64,000 bases of DNA from Methylocella silvestris (GTDB taxonomy: Bacteria > Pseudomonadota > Alphaproteobacteria > Rhizobiales > Beijerinckiaceae). Shown piece after piece: positions 27,595-35,836 of the stretch. Under the pieces are notes generated by a model. It saw nothing but the letters and a program-made list of their open reading frames with translations. It made no database searches and had not been told where the DNA came from. Within the stretch, counting starts at the first letter, position 1; each line of letters starts with the position of its first letter. The translations under genes were made by a program, and so were the position numbers. Location of the stretch: positions 62,001 through 126,000 of the forward strand of contig NZ_PDZR01000008.1 in NCBI RefSeq assembly GCF_002891535.1. Direction: 5' to 3'.

Positions 27595-27958
27595 GTCTAT
27601 CTTTCAGGTCAGTCCCGGATCACGATGATTTTGGATGCCGCCCTTGAGTTCAGGAGGAAGCGCCCGGGCCAGACCAAGGGGCTTGCGCCCCGAAGCGAAC
27701 CATTGGCGGATGCATTATGGCCGACCGCGCTTTGCGATGGGAGACTCGGAAACTACTCATAAAAAGCCATTCCGCCTGGGGATGGCAGACCTCGCAGATG
27801 CGGCAGCTTGACGATTGCGAGGCGGATCTGCCTGGTGGCGCGATCCTTTACACCAGAGAAAACGCCGCCGCCCGCTTTGGCGACGGCGATAGAATCGACC
27901 TCGATTTGCAGATTTTCCCGTCGATCGTCGGATACGAATGGCGCGCATACTGGCCCAA
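27595..27958. other. Intergenic region between the GGDEF-EAL gene and the SRPBCC gene
   Basis: About 360 bases contain no supportable gene. Short frames occur on both strands without ribosome binding sites or known domains. The GGDEF-EAL promoter (minus strand) is presumably here. Confidence 0.45.
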
Positions 27959-28492
27959 TCACCCCAGAATCCGCCCCTCATATTCTCCCCTCAACCGCAT
28001 CCACCCCTCCCAGAAAGGGGCCGGCTCCACGCCATTCACCCGGGCCACTAGTATGTCGAGGTGGGCGTGCCAGCCGGCGGCGACTTTCAGCAACATTGTG
28101 CGGTCGGGCAGGCGGCGGTGGATCACTGTGAGCAGCACATCCTCGCCCTGTGGCGTCAGCTCGAAGGAGACCTCGCCGCTGCCGTTCCAGGCGAAGGTGA
28201 GCTTTCGCGGCGGGTCGAGCGCGATGATTTGGCTCTCCATGCGGTGCTCCTCGGAGAAGCCTGGCGGGCGCTGGCCGGGCGGGCTCGATAGCTCGTCGTT
28301 GCGCCAGACCAGTTCGAAGGCCGTCCCGACCTTCATCTCCATCGCACCCGCGGCGAGCCATTTGCGGCGCAATTCGCTGTCCGTGAGATAGGCCCAGACG
28401 CGCTCGATCGGGCCGGGAACAAGGCGTTCGATCTTCAAGGTGGCGGGTTCGATCAGCACGCCATAGGCGTCGCGGGTTGCGAGTTCGGTCAT
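27959..28492 (-). CDS. SRPBCC (AHSA1-like, START/Bet v1 fold) protein
   Basis: The 177-residue protein has the AHSA1-type pattern: ATLKIERLVPGPIERVWAYL at the start, a central WRNDELSSPPGQRP loop, and LTFAWNGSGEVSFELTPQGE. This fold binds small hydrophobic ligands. Its start overlaps the end of the ArsR-type gene by four bases (ATGA), giving a two-gene operon. ArsR-SRPBCC pairs are common in bacteria, but the ligand is usually unknown. No metal site is evident. Confidence 0.9.
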   Translation of the reverse strand: MTELATRDAYGVLIEPATLKIERLVPGPIERVWAYLTDSELRRKWLAAGAMEMKVGTAFELVWRNDELSSPPGQRPPGFSEEHRMESQIIALDPPRKLTFAWNGSGEVSFELTPQGEDVLLTVIHRRLPDRTMLLKVAAGWHAHLDILVARVNGVEPAPFWEGWMRLRGEYEGRILG

Positions 28493-28854
28493 GAATCGTC
28501 TCCTTCGGGATCTGTGGTTTTGCCTGAATCTTCCATGCGGAGAAGTTGTTCGAGCACACCGAGACGTTCGGTCCAGAAGCGCTCGTAGAAGCCGAGCCAG
28601 TTGTGTGCGCTGGCCAGCGGTCCGGGTTCGAGGCGGCAGAGATGCGTGCGGCCGTGGATCTCGCGACGGATCAGGCCGGCGTTCTCCAGCGCCTTGATGT
28701 GCTTGGAGGCGGCGGCCAGCGAGATCGAAAAGGGCTCGGCAAGCTGGCCGACCGTCCGCTCGCCGTCGGCGAGCTCAAACAGCATCCGCCGGCGCGTGGA
28801 ATCGCCAAGAGCGTGGAAGATGGAATCGAGCTGGGGCGTTTGTAATTCAACCAT
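28489..28854 (-). CDS. ArsR-family winged-helix transcriptional repressor
   Basis: A protein of 121 residues from the ATG at 28854 (MVELQTPQLDSIFHALGDST). The ArsR helix-turn-helix is TVGQLAEPFSISLAAASKHI followed by LIRREIHGRTHLCRL. It lacks the CxC metal motif of ArsR/SmtB sensors, so it belongs to the metal-independent group that sits beside SRPBCC proteins. An upstream ATG at 28893 is possible, but the predicted transcription start lies at the 28854 ATG. It is expected to repress its own operon through the two inverted repeats described separately. Confidence 0.9.
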   Translation of the reverse strand: MVELQTPQLDSIFHALGDSTRRRMLFELADGERTVGQLAEPFSISLAAASKHIKALENAGLIRREIHGRTHLCRLEPGPLASAHNWLGFYERFWTERLGVLEQLLRMEDSGKTTDPEGDDS

Positions 28855-28901
28855 AAGGTTGAATATAGCCCATATTTTAAGACAGTCAACCATATGGTTG
28901 A
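28845..28901 (-). promoter_or_regulatory. ArsR promoter flanked by two inverted-repeat operators
   Basis: On the minus strand, TTGACT (28889-28884), a 16-base spacer and TATATT (28867-28862) form a strong sigma70-type promoter. A perfect 16-base palindrome TCAACCATATGGTTGA (28886-28901) covers the -35 box. A second inverted repeat, ATTCAACC-ATAA-GGTTGAAT (28845-28864), covers the end of the -10 box and the start codon. Both share the half-site CAACC/GGTTG. The start site predicted from box spacing is about 28855, next to the A of the ATG at 28854, so the mRNA may be leaderless. This is the expected autoregulatory layout for an ArsR repressor. Confidence 0.75.
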
Positions 28902-29102
28902 ATGACTGGCATGGGTGATCGGGCGCTGGCGTGAACGCTGTGCAAACCCTCCAGCGCGCTCGGGTGAAAGACTTTTACCGGACTTGAGCGCCACGGAAGC
29001 TATCGCTCCGCTCGCGTGCATTTGACCGGCGCGCCGCCACTGCGGCGTAACAATCCGGGCGGCGGCGCCGTATCAATGCCAGATCGCAAGGAGACGCCGC
29101 CT

Positions 29103-30092
29103 ATGTTCTATCATCGCCGCAAGGGCTGGGAGATTCCGGAGCGCGAGGCGACGCCCGAGGCGCTCTTTTTCGCGCGCCGCTCGCTGCTGAAGGCCGGCGT
29201 CGCCGCCACGGCGCTGGCGGCGGCGCCTTCCGCGCGCGCCTTCTCCCTGTTCGGCGGTGACGCGCCCGCCGCGCCGGAGGCGCCCGATCCGACGCAAAAT
29301 CTCTATCCCGCCAAGCGAAACGATCTGTTCAAGCTCGACCGCGATGTGACGCCGGAAGAGATCAATTCCCACTACAATAATTTTTACGAATTCGGCTCGG
29401 GCAAGGATATTTTTGAGGCGGCGCAGGCGCTCAAGACGCGGCCCTGGACCATAAAAATCGACGGGCTTGTCGAAGCCCCGAGGGAAATCGGCATCGACGA
29501 TCTCATTGCCTCCGCCCCGCTCGAGGAGCGTCTTTACCGGCACCGCTGCGTCGAGGCCTGGGCGATGGCGATCCCCTGGACCGGCTTCCCGCTGAAACAC
29601 TTTGTCGATCTGGCAAAGCCCCAGTCGGGCGCGAAATATGTGCGCTTCGAGACCTTTCTCAATCGCGCCATGGCGCCGGGACAGCGTCAGATCTGGTATC
29701 CGTGGCCCTATGGCGAGGGGCTGACCATGGCCGAGGCGTCAAACGATCTCGCTTTTCTCGTCACCGGCGCCTATGGCAAGCCGCTCGGAAAACAGTTCGG
29801 CGCGCCGCTGCGGCTGGCAGTTCCGTGGAAATATGGGTTCAAATCGATCAAATCGATCACCAAGATTTCCTTCGTCTCCGAGCGGCCGAAAACCTTCTGG
29901 GAGCAGTTGCAGGCGTCCGAATATGGCTTTTGGGCCAATGTGAACCCCGACGTGCCGCATCCGCGCTGGAGTCAGGCGAGCGAAGAGGTGCTGGGGACGC
30001 ATGAGCGCCGCAAGACGCAAATTTTCAATGGCTACGGCGAATTCGTCGCCGGCCTCTATGTCGGGCTGGAGAAAGAGCGGCTTTACGTTTGA
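29103..30092 (+). CDS. msrP: Protein-methionine-sulfoxide reductase catalytic subunit MsrP (YedY)
   Basis: A protein of 329 residues. It is a periplasmic molybdopterin enzyme that repairs oxidised methionines in envelope proteins. A twin-arginine signal lies at 25-45 (ARRSLLKAGVAATALAAAP), then the conserved NNFYEFG segment. The molybdenum-ligand cysteine is C149 in YRHRCVEAWAMAIPW. The C-terminal WKYGFKSIKSI and FWANVNPDVPHPRW blocks match the family. The ATG at 29103 has AAGGAG nine to ten bases upstream. The usual membrane partner gene msrQ does not follow, so electrons may come from MsrQ encoded elsewhere. Confidence 0.93.
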   Translation: MFYHRRKGWEIPEREATPEALFFARRSLLKAGVAATALAAAPSARAFSLFGGDAPAAPEAPDPTQNLYPAKRNDLFKLDRDVTPEEINSHYNNFYEFGSGKDIFEAAQALKTRPWTIKIDGLVEAPREIGIDDLIASAPLEERLYRHRCVEAWAMAIPWTGFPLKHFVDLAKPQSGAKYVRFETFLNRAMAPGQRQIWYPWPYGEGLTMAEASNDLAFLVTGAYGKPLGKQFGAPLRLAVPWKYGFKSIKSITKISFVSERPKTFWEQLQASEYGFWANVNPDVPHPRWSQASEEVLGTHERRKTQIFNGYGEFVAGLYVGLEKERLYV

Positions 30093-30118
30093 GGCTGCGC
30101 CGAATAGCTCGAACCTCT

Positions 30119-30157
30119 CATCCTGAGGAACGCCCGAAGGGCGCGCCTCGAAGGATG
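30119..30157. repeat. Palindromic dispersed-repeat copy (short form)
   Basis: The outer arms CATCCT (30119-30124) and AGGATG (30152-30157) enclose CCTGAGG/CCTCGA-type inner arms and a central GCCC-GAA-GGGC hairpin. It lies 27 bases after the msrP stop and could end transcription. Its reverse complement begins CATCCTTCGAGGCGC, closely matching CATCCTTCGAGACGC inside the larger element at 44529-44698, so both belong to one repeat family. Confidence 0.6.
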
Positions 30158-30211
30158 GGCCCTATGCGCCCCCCGAGGCATTTCGGGCGAAACGCCTCCT
30201 TGAAGCCGCCC

Positions 30212-30715
30212 TTACTGCCCGTAAAACTGATACATCGCGGAATAGCGGATGCGCGCGATGTCGCCCTGATTGGGCTCGTCGCAGCCGTCCGGCGGCGCGA
30301 CGCCGCCTTCGGTGTCGATGCGGCGTACGGTTTCCGCATTGGTCAGCGCGCCGAACGTCCCGGTATGCGATGTCACCTTGACGAGCAGCCAGGGGATTGA
30401 TCGCTTATCGGGCGCGTCCTGCTTGGCGACGACCTCGCCGACGATCGCCGAGCCGTCGGCGAGGGTCCACATCGGCCCCTTGCCATGGGTGCCGATCTCG
30501 CGGCCCTTGGCGTTGAACAGCGCCGCCGCCGGCCCGTCCAGAACCCAGACGAGACCATTGTCCTTTTTCGTGCAGACATAGACCTGCACCCCTTGCGCAT
30601 GCGCCTCGAGCAGAAGGTTTGACCCGGGCGGGGGGCTTAGCGCATCCTGCGCCGGGGCGGCCTCAGCCGTCAGCGCCAGAGCGGCCAGTCCTGCGAACGC
30701 GGCGGTCATTTTCAT
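30212..30715 (-). CDS. Secreted DUF3455 domain protein
   Basis: A protein of 167 residues with a Sec signal peptide (MKMTAAFAGLAALALTAEAA). The DUF3455 core includes LEAHAQGVQVYVCTKKDNG, GPMWTLADGSAIVGEVVA and WLLVKVTSHTGTFGAL. The C-terminal RIRYSAMYQFYG is typical of the family. The function of DUF3455 proteins is unknown. The ATG at 30715 is chosen because the signal peptide begins there. The gene converges with msrP. Confidence 0.85.
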   Translation of the reverse strand: MKMTAAFAGLAALALTAEAAPAQDALSPPPGSNLLLEAHAQGVQVYVCTKKDNGLVWVLDGPAAALFNAKGREIGTHGKGPMWTLADGSAIVGEVVAKQDAPDKRSIPWLLVKVTSHTGTFGALTNAETVRRIDTEGGVAPPDGCDEPNQGDIARIRYSAMYQFYGQ

Positions 30716-30862
30716 GCTATCCCCCCTTTGCCGCGCGGCGCGGCGCGGCAATCTAGCCGAGGCCGAGTGCGGCCGCCAGCCGCGCAAAGAAGATTATGAA
30801 ATTGCAACACACGAGCCTGTCTTGAGTCTTTCCATTCTTCAGCCGATCAAGGTTTTGGCCGC

Positions 30863-31954
30863 GTGAGCTGGTCGCCGCAGCAGGAACGCGCCCTGAAATC
30901 CGTCGCGGAGTGGGTGAAGCGCGGCGAGCCGCAGGTGTTTCGCCTGTTCGGCTATGCCGGCGTCGGCAAGACGACGCTGGCGCGGCGCATCGCCGAAGAC
31001 GTCGACGGCGAGACGATCTTTGCCGCCTTCACCGGCAAGGCGGCGCTGATGCTGCGCTCGAAAGGCTGCAAGGGCGCAAGAACCATCCACAGCCTGATCT
31101 ACCGGCCGAGAGAGGCGGACGCCGAGGAGCCGACTTTCGTCCTCAATGAAGACAGCGCGCTCTCCAGGGCGAGTCTCGTCATCATCGACGAATGCTCCAT
31201 GGTCGATGAAAATCTCGGCCGCGATCTGCTTTCCTTTGGCAAGCCGGTGCTGGTGCTTGGCGATCCGGCGCAGCTGCCGCCCGTGCGCGGCGGCGGCTTC
31301 TTTACCGAGGCCGAGCCCGACGTCATGCTGACCGAGATCCATCGCCAGGCGGCCGATAATCCGATCATCCGGCTGTCGATGCTGGTGCGCGAGGGCGGCC
31401 GGCTCGAGGCCGGCGCCTATGGCGAAAGCCGTATCATCACGCGCGGCGACATCGACGCCGCCGCCGTCACGGCCAGCGATCAGGTGCTCGTCGGGGTCAA
31501 CCGCACGCGGCGCTCCTACAATCGCCGCATGCGCGAGCTCTATGGCTATGTTTCCGAATTTCCCGAAGCTGGCGACAGGCTTGTCTGCCTGCGCAACGAC
31601 AGCACGAAAGGCTTGCTGAATGGCGGCGTCTGGCTCGTCAAGACGACGGGAACGACGCGCAAGAAAAAGCTCGTGCTGCATGTGACGCCAGAGGACGATT
31701 CCGCGCGAAAGCCGCTCCGCATCGGCGTGCTCCCCGAGTTCTTTCAAGGCCGCGAGGATACGCTGACGCCGAAGGCGAGGCGCGACTCCGATGAATTCGA
31801 TTACGGCTATGCGCTGACCGTGCACAAGGCGCAGGGCTCGCAGTGGAATTCCGTGGTGCTGTTTGACGAAAGTTTCGCTTTCCGCGAACATCGCAGCCGA
31901 TGGCTCTACACAGGCGTGACCCGGGCGGCCGAAAGGCTGACGGTTGTCATATGA
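30863..31954 (+). CDS. SF1 DNA helicase of the Dda/RecD type
   Basis: The 363-residue protein is a compact superfamily 1 helicase. Walker A is FGYAGVGKTTLARR (about 30-43), motif Ia is FAAFTGKAALMLR, Walker B is LVIIDECSMVD (about 107-117), and motif III is VLGDPAQLPPV. A C-terminal UvrD_C_2 segment carries YALTVHKAQGSQWNSVVL and YTGVTRAAERLTVV. It resembles phage T4 Dda and the short RecD-like helicases of alphaproteobacteria, acting 5'-3' on DNA. It lacks RecBC-interacting domains. The start is a GTG. Its TGA overlaps the ATG of the next gene, an osmoprotectant-binding protein, which is an unexpected coupling. Confidence 0.9.
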   Translation: MSWSPQQERALKSVAEWVKRGEPQVFRLFGYAGVGKTTLARRIAEDVDGETIFAAFTGKAALMLRSKGCKGARTIHSLIYRPREADAEEPTFVLNEDSALSRASLVIIDECSMVDENLGRDLLSFGKPVLVLGDPAQLPPVRGGGFFTEAEPDVMLTEIHRQAADNPIIRLSMLVREGGRLEAGAYGESRIITRGDIDAAAVTASDQVLVGVNRTRRSYNRRMRELYGYVSEFPEAGDRLVCLRNDSTKGLLNGGVWLVKTTGTTRKKKLVLHVTPEDDSARKPLRIGVLPEFFQGREDTLTPKARRDSDEFDYGYALTVHKAQGSQWNSVVLFDESFAFREHRSRWLYTGVTRAAERLTVVI

Positions 31955-32871
31955 ATGCAGCGCTGCTTTCCCGACGCGGCTTTGTTGTCTCGGCGCTGGC
32001 GTTTCCCGCCGCCGCGACGCTTGCCGCGGCGCCGGTGGTCGTCAGCTCGAAACTTGATCTTGAAGGCGCGCTGCTGGGGCAGATGATGCTCATCGCCTTG
32101 CGCCGCGCGGGCGTGCCGGTCGTCGCGAATCTGCAGATCGGGCCGACCGCCATCCTGCGTCAGGCGCTGATCTCCGGCGCGGTCGATCTTTGCGTCGAAT
32201 ATACCGGCAACGCCGCTTTCTTTTTCCATCAGGAAGACGATCCTGTTTGGCGCGACGCGAGGGCCGGCTTTTTGCGCGCGGCGATGCTGGACCTGAAAGC
32301 CAACAATCTCGTCTGGCTCGATCCCGCGCACGCCGACAACAGCTGGGTCATCTCTGTTCCCAACACGCTCGCGCGCGAAAAAGCACTGTCAACGCTCGAA
32401 GATTTCGCCAAATGGGTCAATTCCGGCGCCCGCGTAAGACTTGCGGCCTCCGCCGAATTTGTCGAGAGCGAGGCCGGACTTCCGGCCTTTGAAGCGGCCT
32501 ATCATTTTCATCTCGGCGCCGATCAATTGCTGGTTCTCTCCGGCGGCGAGACGACGGCGACCATGAAAGCCGCCTCCGCCGGCATATCCGGCGTCAACGC
32601 CGCGATGGCCTATGCGAGCGACGGCGCCCTCGATGCGCTCGATCTTCGCGCGCTCGAAGACCCGCGCCGCGCCGAACCGGTTTATGCGCCGGCCCCCGTT
32701 ATTCGCGCTGACACGCTCGCCGCCTATCCGCAGATCGGGGGGGCGCTGGCGCCCGTTTTTGCGGGCCTTCATCTCAAAACATTGCGCGCGCTGAATGAAA
32801 GAATCGCAGTGGAAGGCGAGGACGCGGCCCTTGTCGCGCGCGATTATATGATGAAGCAAAACCTTCTGTGA
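31951..32871 (+). CDS. yehZ: Osmoprotectant ABC transporter substrate-binding protein (YehZ/OsmF-like)
   Basis: A protein of 306 residues of the glycine-betaine/choline binding family (OpuAC type). The N terminus has a Tat-like signal (LLSRRGFVVSALAFPAAATL), then VVSSKLDLEGALLGQMMLIA, GPTAILRQALISGAVDLCVE and YTGNAAFFF. This is the conserved order of YehZ/OsmF proteins. It binds a compatible solute in the periplasm and delivers it to the permeases YehY and YehW. The start ATG at 31951 overlaps the helicase stop (ATGA). An upstream start within the helicase gene is not credible. Confidence 0.9.
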   Translation: MNAALLSRRGFVVSALAFPAAATLAAAPVVVSSKLDLEGALLGQMMLIALRRAGVPVVANLQIGPTAILRQALISGAVDLCVEYTGNAAFFFHQEDDPVWRDARAGFLRAAMLDLKANNLVWLDPAHADNSWVISVPNTLAREKALSTLEDFAKWVNSGARVRLAASAEFVESEAGLPAFEAAYHFHLGADQLLVLSGGETTATMKAASAGISGVNAAMAYASDGALDALDLRALEDPRRAEPVYAPAPVIRADTLAAYPQIGGALAPVFAGLHLKTLRALNERIAVEGEDAALVARDYMMKQNLL

Positions 32872-34037
32872 GCGCGCGCGGAACGCCGTTCATTCTTGAT
32901 CGGGTGCTGCTGACGCTCGCCTGCGCCGGCGTCGCGGCGGTTGCGCTTGGCGGATTCGTCAATCATGCCGCAAACCGCCTTGCCGACGGCGTTGCGCTGC
33001 CGCTGTGGCGCGCGCCGCCCGGCGACCAGGCCTTGATCGCCGGCGCGCTCGCGGCGATGGTCGCGGCCTCCTGTCTTTCCCGCGAAAAGCCGCGCGCCCT
33101 CGCTGCGATCGGCGCCGCGTTCGCCTTGTTCTTCGGCTGCCTTGTCGCCTCGGCCCATTTTGCCGATCGCCTCGCCGAGGGCGCAAAGCCCGCTGCGCGC
33201 ACCTCCCTTGGCGCCGCCTTCTGGATCCTCATTGCGCTCGCTGCTCTTTGCGCGCTCAACGCCGCGCAGCGCGGCCGCCTGCCGTTCGCCTTGCGGGTCG
33301 CGATCGGCGCGGGTTTTGCCGCCGGCTTCGCGGCGCTGGCGCAGGCGGGCGTTTTCGCGCAGCTGGCGCTCGCCAGGGAATTTGCCGTCCATCGCGCCGA
33401 GTTCATGGTTCAGCTTTGGCGCCATATGGCGCTCGTCGGCGCAAGCGTCGCGATCGCCTTGGCCATCAGCATACCCTTGACCGTGCTGGCGCTGCATCGC
33501 GCCCATTGGCGCGGCCTGTTGTTTGCAACCCTTGGCGTCGTGCAGACGATTCCCTCGATTGCGCTGTTTGGCGTGTTGATCGCGCCGCTCGCCGCGCTGG
33601 CCGGGCGCTTTCCCTTGCTTGGCGCATGGGGCGTCGGCGGCACCGGGGCGGCGCCCGCCATCATCGCCCTGACGCTCTATTCGCTGGGGCCGCTCGTGCG
33701 CATCTTTGTCACCGGCTTCAACGAGGTCAGCGCCGATGTGAAGGACGCCGCGCGCGGGATTGGCTTCGACGGGCGCCGCCTCTTCTTCGCGGTCGAGTTT
33801 CCGCTCGCGCTGCCGGCGCTGATTTCCGGTTTGCGCGTCGTCGCCATTCAGGCGATCGGGCTTGCCACGGTCGCGGCGCTCATCGGCGCGGGCGGCCTCG
33901 GCGTTTTCGTCTTTCAGGGCATCGGCCAATATGCGCTGGATCTCGTGCTGCTCGGCGCGATCCCGATCATCCTGATGGCGCTCGCCGCCGATCTTGTCTT
34001 CTCGGCGGGCCTCTCCGCTGCGCGGGGAAAACGATGA
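32868..34037 (+). CDS. yehY: Osmoprotectant ABC transporter permease (YehY-like)
   Basis: The 389-residue multi-pass membrane protein has an N-terminal half with several extra helices. The C-terminal half is the ABC permease domain of the proU type. It contains VVQTIPSIALFGVLIAPL, YSLGPLVRIFVTGF, and the coupling-helix EAA-like motif DVKDAARGIGFDGRRLFFAV. The extended N-terminal part is characteristic of YehY rather than YehW. The GTG start at 32868 overlaps the yehZ stop by four bases. It works with the smaller permease encoded at 34969-35715. Confidence 0.9.
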   Translation: MSARGTPFILDRVLLTLACAGVAAVALGGFVNHAANRLADGVALPLWRAPPGDQALIAGALAAMVAASCLSREKPRALAAIGAAFALFFGCLVASAHFADRLAEGAKPAARTSLGAAFWILIALAALCALNAAQRGRLPFALRVAIGAGFAAGFAALAQAGVFAQLALAREFAVHRAEFMVQLWRHMALVGASVAIALAISIPLTVLALHRAHWRGLLFATLGVVQTIPSIALFGVLIAPLAALAGRFPLLGAWGVGGTGAAPAIIALTLYSLGPLVRIFVTGFNEVSADVKDAARGIGFDGRRLFFAVEFPLALPALISGLRVVAIQAIGLATVAALIGAGGLGVFVFQGIGQYALDLVLLGAIPIILMALAADLVFSAGLSAARGKR

Positions 34038-34972
34038 TCGAGCTCGACGGCGTCGCCAAATTCTTCGGGCCGACGGTTGCGGTCGAGAATGTCTCGCTCA
34101 ATGTGGCGGCGGGCGATTTCTGTGTGCTGCTCGGCCCCTCCGGCTGCGGCAAGTCGACCGTGCTCAGGATGGTCAACGCCATGATCGCGCCGGACAGAGG
34201 GCGGATCGTCATCGGCGGGGTGGATATAGCGACTCTGGACCCGATCAAATTGCGGCGCGGCGTCGGCTATTGCATCCAGTCGGTCGGCCTGTTTCCGCAT
34301 TGGACCGTTGAGCGCAACATCGCCGCCGTGCCGAGGCTGCTCGGCTGGAGCCGGCCCAGGATCGCCGCGCGCATGGCCGAGGTCGTCGCCGCGATGCAGA
34401 TCGACAAGGCTCTGCTTCCCCGCTATCCGCGCGAATTGTCGGGAGGCCAGCAGCAGCGGATCGGCGTCGCCCGCGCGCTCGCTGCGGACCCCGACATCAT
34501 CCTGATGGACGAACCCTTCGCCGCGCTGGACCCGATCAGCCGCGCCGCCTTGCAGGATGAGATGCGGCGCCTGCATGAGGTCAGCGGCAAGACCTTTCTG
34601 TTCGTCACCCATGACATCAATGAGGCGTTGCGCCTGGCCACACGCATCGTCGTGATGAACAAGGGCCGCGTGGCGCAGGCCGGAACCCCCGCCGACATAT
34701 TGATGCGGCCTGTCGACGAATTCGTTCGCGGCTTTCTCGGCCGCGACGAGCTGCCGTTGCGGCTGCTCGATCTTGTCGAAATTCGCGATCGAATAGCGCC
34801 GCTGTCGCATCGCCCTTCGACGACGGCGATCGGCGGGAACGCCACGCTGCGGGCCGCGCTGAACATGATGCTCGATCATCATGTGAGTCGCCTTGCCGTC
34901 GCTGACGAGACTGGAAGGATAGTCGGTGAAATCGGTCTCGCCGATATCGTCGCGGGCGGCGCTCCTCAATGA
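34034..34972 (+). CDS. yehX: Osmoprotectant ABC transporter ATP-binding protein (YehX-like)
   Basis: A protein of 312 residues. The ABC ATPase has Walker A GPSGCGKST (about 34-42), a Q-loop region YCIQSVGLFPHWTV, signature LSGGQQQR, Walker B DIILMDEPFAALDP and H-loop THD. A C-terminal CBS-like extension of about 70 residues ends with LAVADETGRIVGEIGLADIV, as in ProV and YehX, where it may sense ionic strength. The ATG at 34034 overlaps the permease stop (ATGA). A longer open frame upstream runs through the permease gene in the wrong frame and is not real. Confidence 0.94.
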   Translation: MIELDGVAKFFGPTVAVENVSLNVAAGDFCVLLGPSGCGKSTVLRMVNAMIAPDRGRIVIGGVDIATLDPIKLRRGVGYCIQSVGLFPHWTVERNIAAVPRLLGWSRPRIAARMAEVVAAMQIDKALLPRYPRELSGGQQQRIGVARALAADPDIILMDEPFAALDPISRAALQDEMRRLHEVSGKTFLFVTHDINEALRLATRIVVMNKGRVAQAGTPADILMRPVDEFVRGFLGRDELPLRLLDLVEIRDRIAPLSHRPSTTAIGGNATLRAALNMMLDHHVSRLAVADETGRIVGEIGLADIVAGGAPQ

Positions 34973-35715
34973 ATGCAGAGCGACTGACCCGTTGCGCATT
35001 ACGCCAGCCGGCGCTGTGGCTGGCGGCGCTGCTCGCATTCTTGCTTGCCGCCGCGCCCTTTAGCACGCCGCTGTTTGCCCTGTTGTTTCCGGAGGATCCG
35101 CGCCCGCTCTATACGCGCGCAAGTTTTTTCGCGCTGACGCTCGCCCATTGCGAACTCGTCGCCGTATCAAGCCTCATCGCGGCGATCATCGGCGTTGGCC
35201 TTGCGATTTTCGTCACCCGCGACAGCGGACGCGATTTTCGTCCGCTCGTCAGCGCGGTCGCCGCCGTCGGCCAGACTTTCCCGCCGGTCGCCGTTCTCGC
35301 TCTTTCCGTGCCGTTGCTCGGCTATGGCGCGGCGCCGGCGCTGGCCGCCTTGAGCCTTTACGCCATTTTGCCTATCCTCGAAGGCGCCTTTACAGGACTC
35401 GCCAATGTTCCCTCCGGCGTGCGGGACGCGGCGCAGGGCGTGGGCTTTGCGCCAGGGATCATGCTGCTCGAGATCGAACTGCCGCTGGCGCTGCCCTTCA
35501 TCCTCGCGGGTCTGCGCAGCGCCGTCATCATCAACATCGGCACGGCGGCGATCGGCTCCAGCGTCGGCGCGCTGTCGCTCGGCTCGCCCATCCTCGAGGG
35601 CCTTTCAGCGTCAAATCCGGCCTATGTTCTGCAAGGCGGGTTTCTCGTCGCCCTGCTCGCCGTCACCGCCGACCGCGGCTTTGCGGCGCTCGAGGCCGCG
35701 GTCCGCCCAAGATGA
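34969..35715 (+). CDS. yehW: Osmoprotectant ABC transporter permease (YehW-like)
   Basis: The 248-residue integral membrane protein has the proU-type permease domain. It includes TFPPVAVLALSVPLLGYGAA, LSLYAILPILEGAFTGLANV and the coupling motif VRDAAQGVGFAPGIMLLEIE, followed by AVIINIGTAAIGSSVGALSL. It is the fourth gene of the yehZYXW-type set. Its ATG overlaps the yehX stop by four bases, so all four genes are translationally coupled. It would form a heterodimer with the larger permease. Confidence 0.9.
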   Translation: MNAERLTRCALRQPALWLAALLAFLLAAAPFSTPLFALLFPEDPRPLYTRASFFALTLAHCELVAVSSLIAAIIGVGLAIFVTRDSGRDFRPLVSAVAAVGQTFPPVAVLALSVPLLGYGAAPALAALSLYAILPILEGAFTGLANVPSGVRDAAQGVGFAPGIMLLEIELPLALPFILAGLRSAVIINIGTAAIGSSVGALSLGSPILEGLSASNPAYVLQGGFLVALLAVTADRGFAALEAAVRPR

Positions 35716-35787
35716 TTGGTACAGGAGGGCTCTCGCATTATCCTGTCCCGTCACGGCAAGGATTTGACGCCGCGCCGATCATAATGT

Positions 35788-35802
35788 ACCGAACGGTCCG
35801 GT
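35788..35802. promoter_or_regulatory. Candidate TetR operator upstream of the DUF1348-TetR operon
   Basis: ACCGAACGGTCCGGT is an imperfect palindrome (11 of 15 positions symmetrical, perfect ACCG/CGGT ends) 34 bases upstream of the DUF1348 start codon. Palindromes of ACCG half-sites are typical of operators for AcrR/LmrA-like TetR proteins, and a TetR gene is second in the operon. No clear -35/-10 pair could be placed. Confidence 0.4.
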
Positions 35803-35836
35803 TTGGACCAAAGAGTACAATCACGGGGAGAGATGC

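Noticed and set aside
29103-30092. msrP operon with msrQ
   Set aside because: No multi-pass heme-binding partner gene follows. The next gene is a convergent secreted DUF3455 protein.
33005-34972. 655-aa reading of the YehX frame starting inside the permease gene
   Set aside because: The first 340 residues are an Arg-rich out-of-frame reading of yehY. The ABC protein starts at the ATG at 34034.
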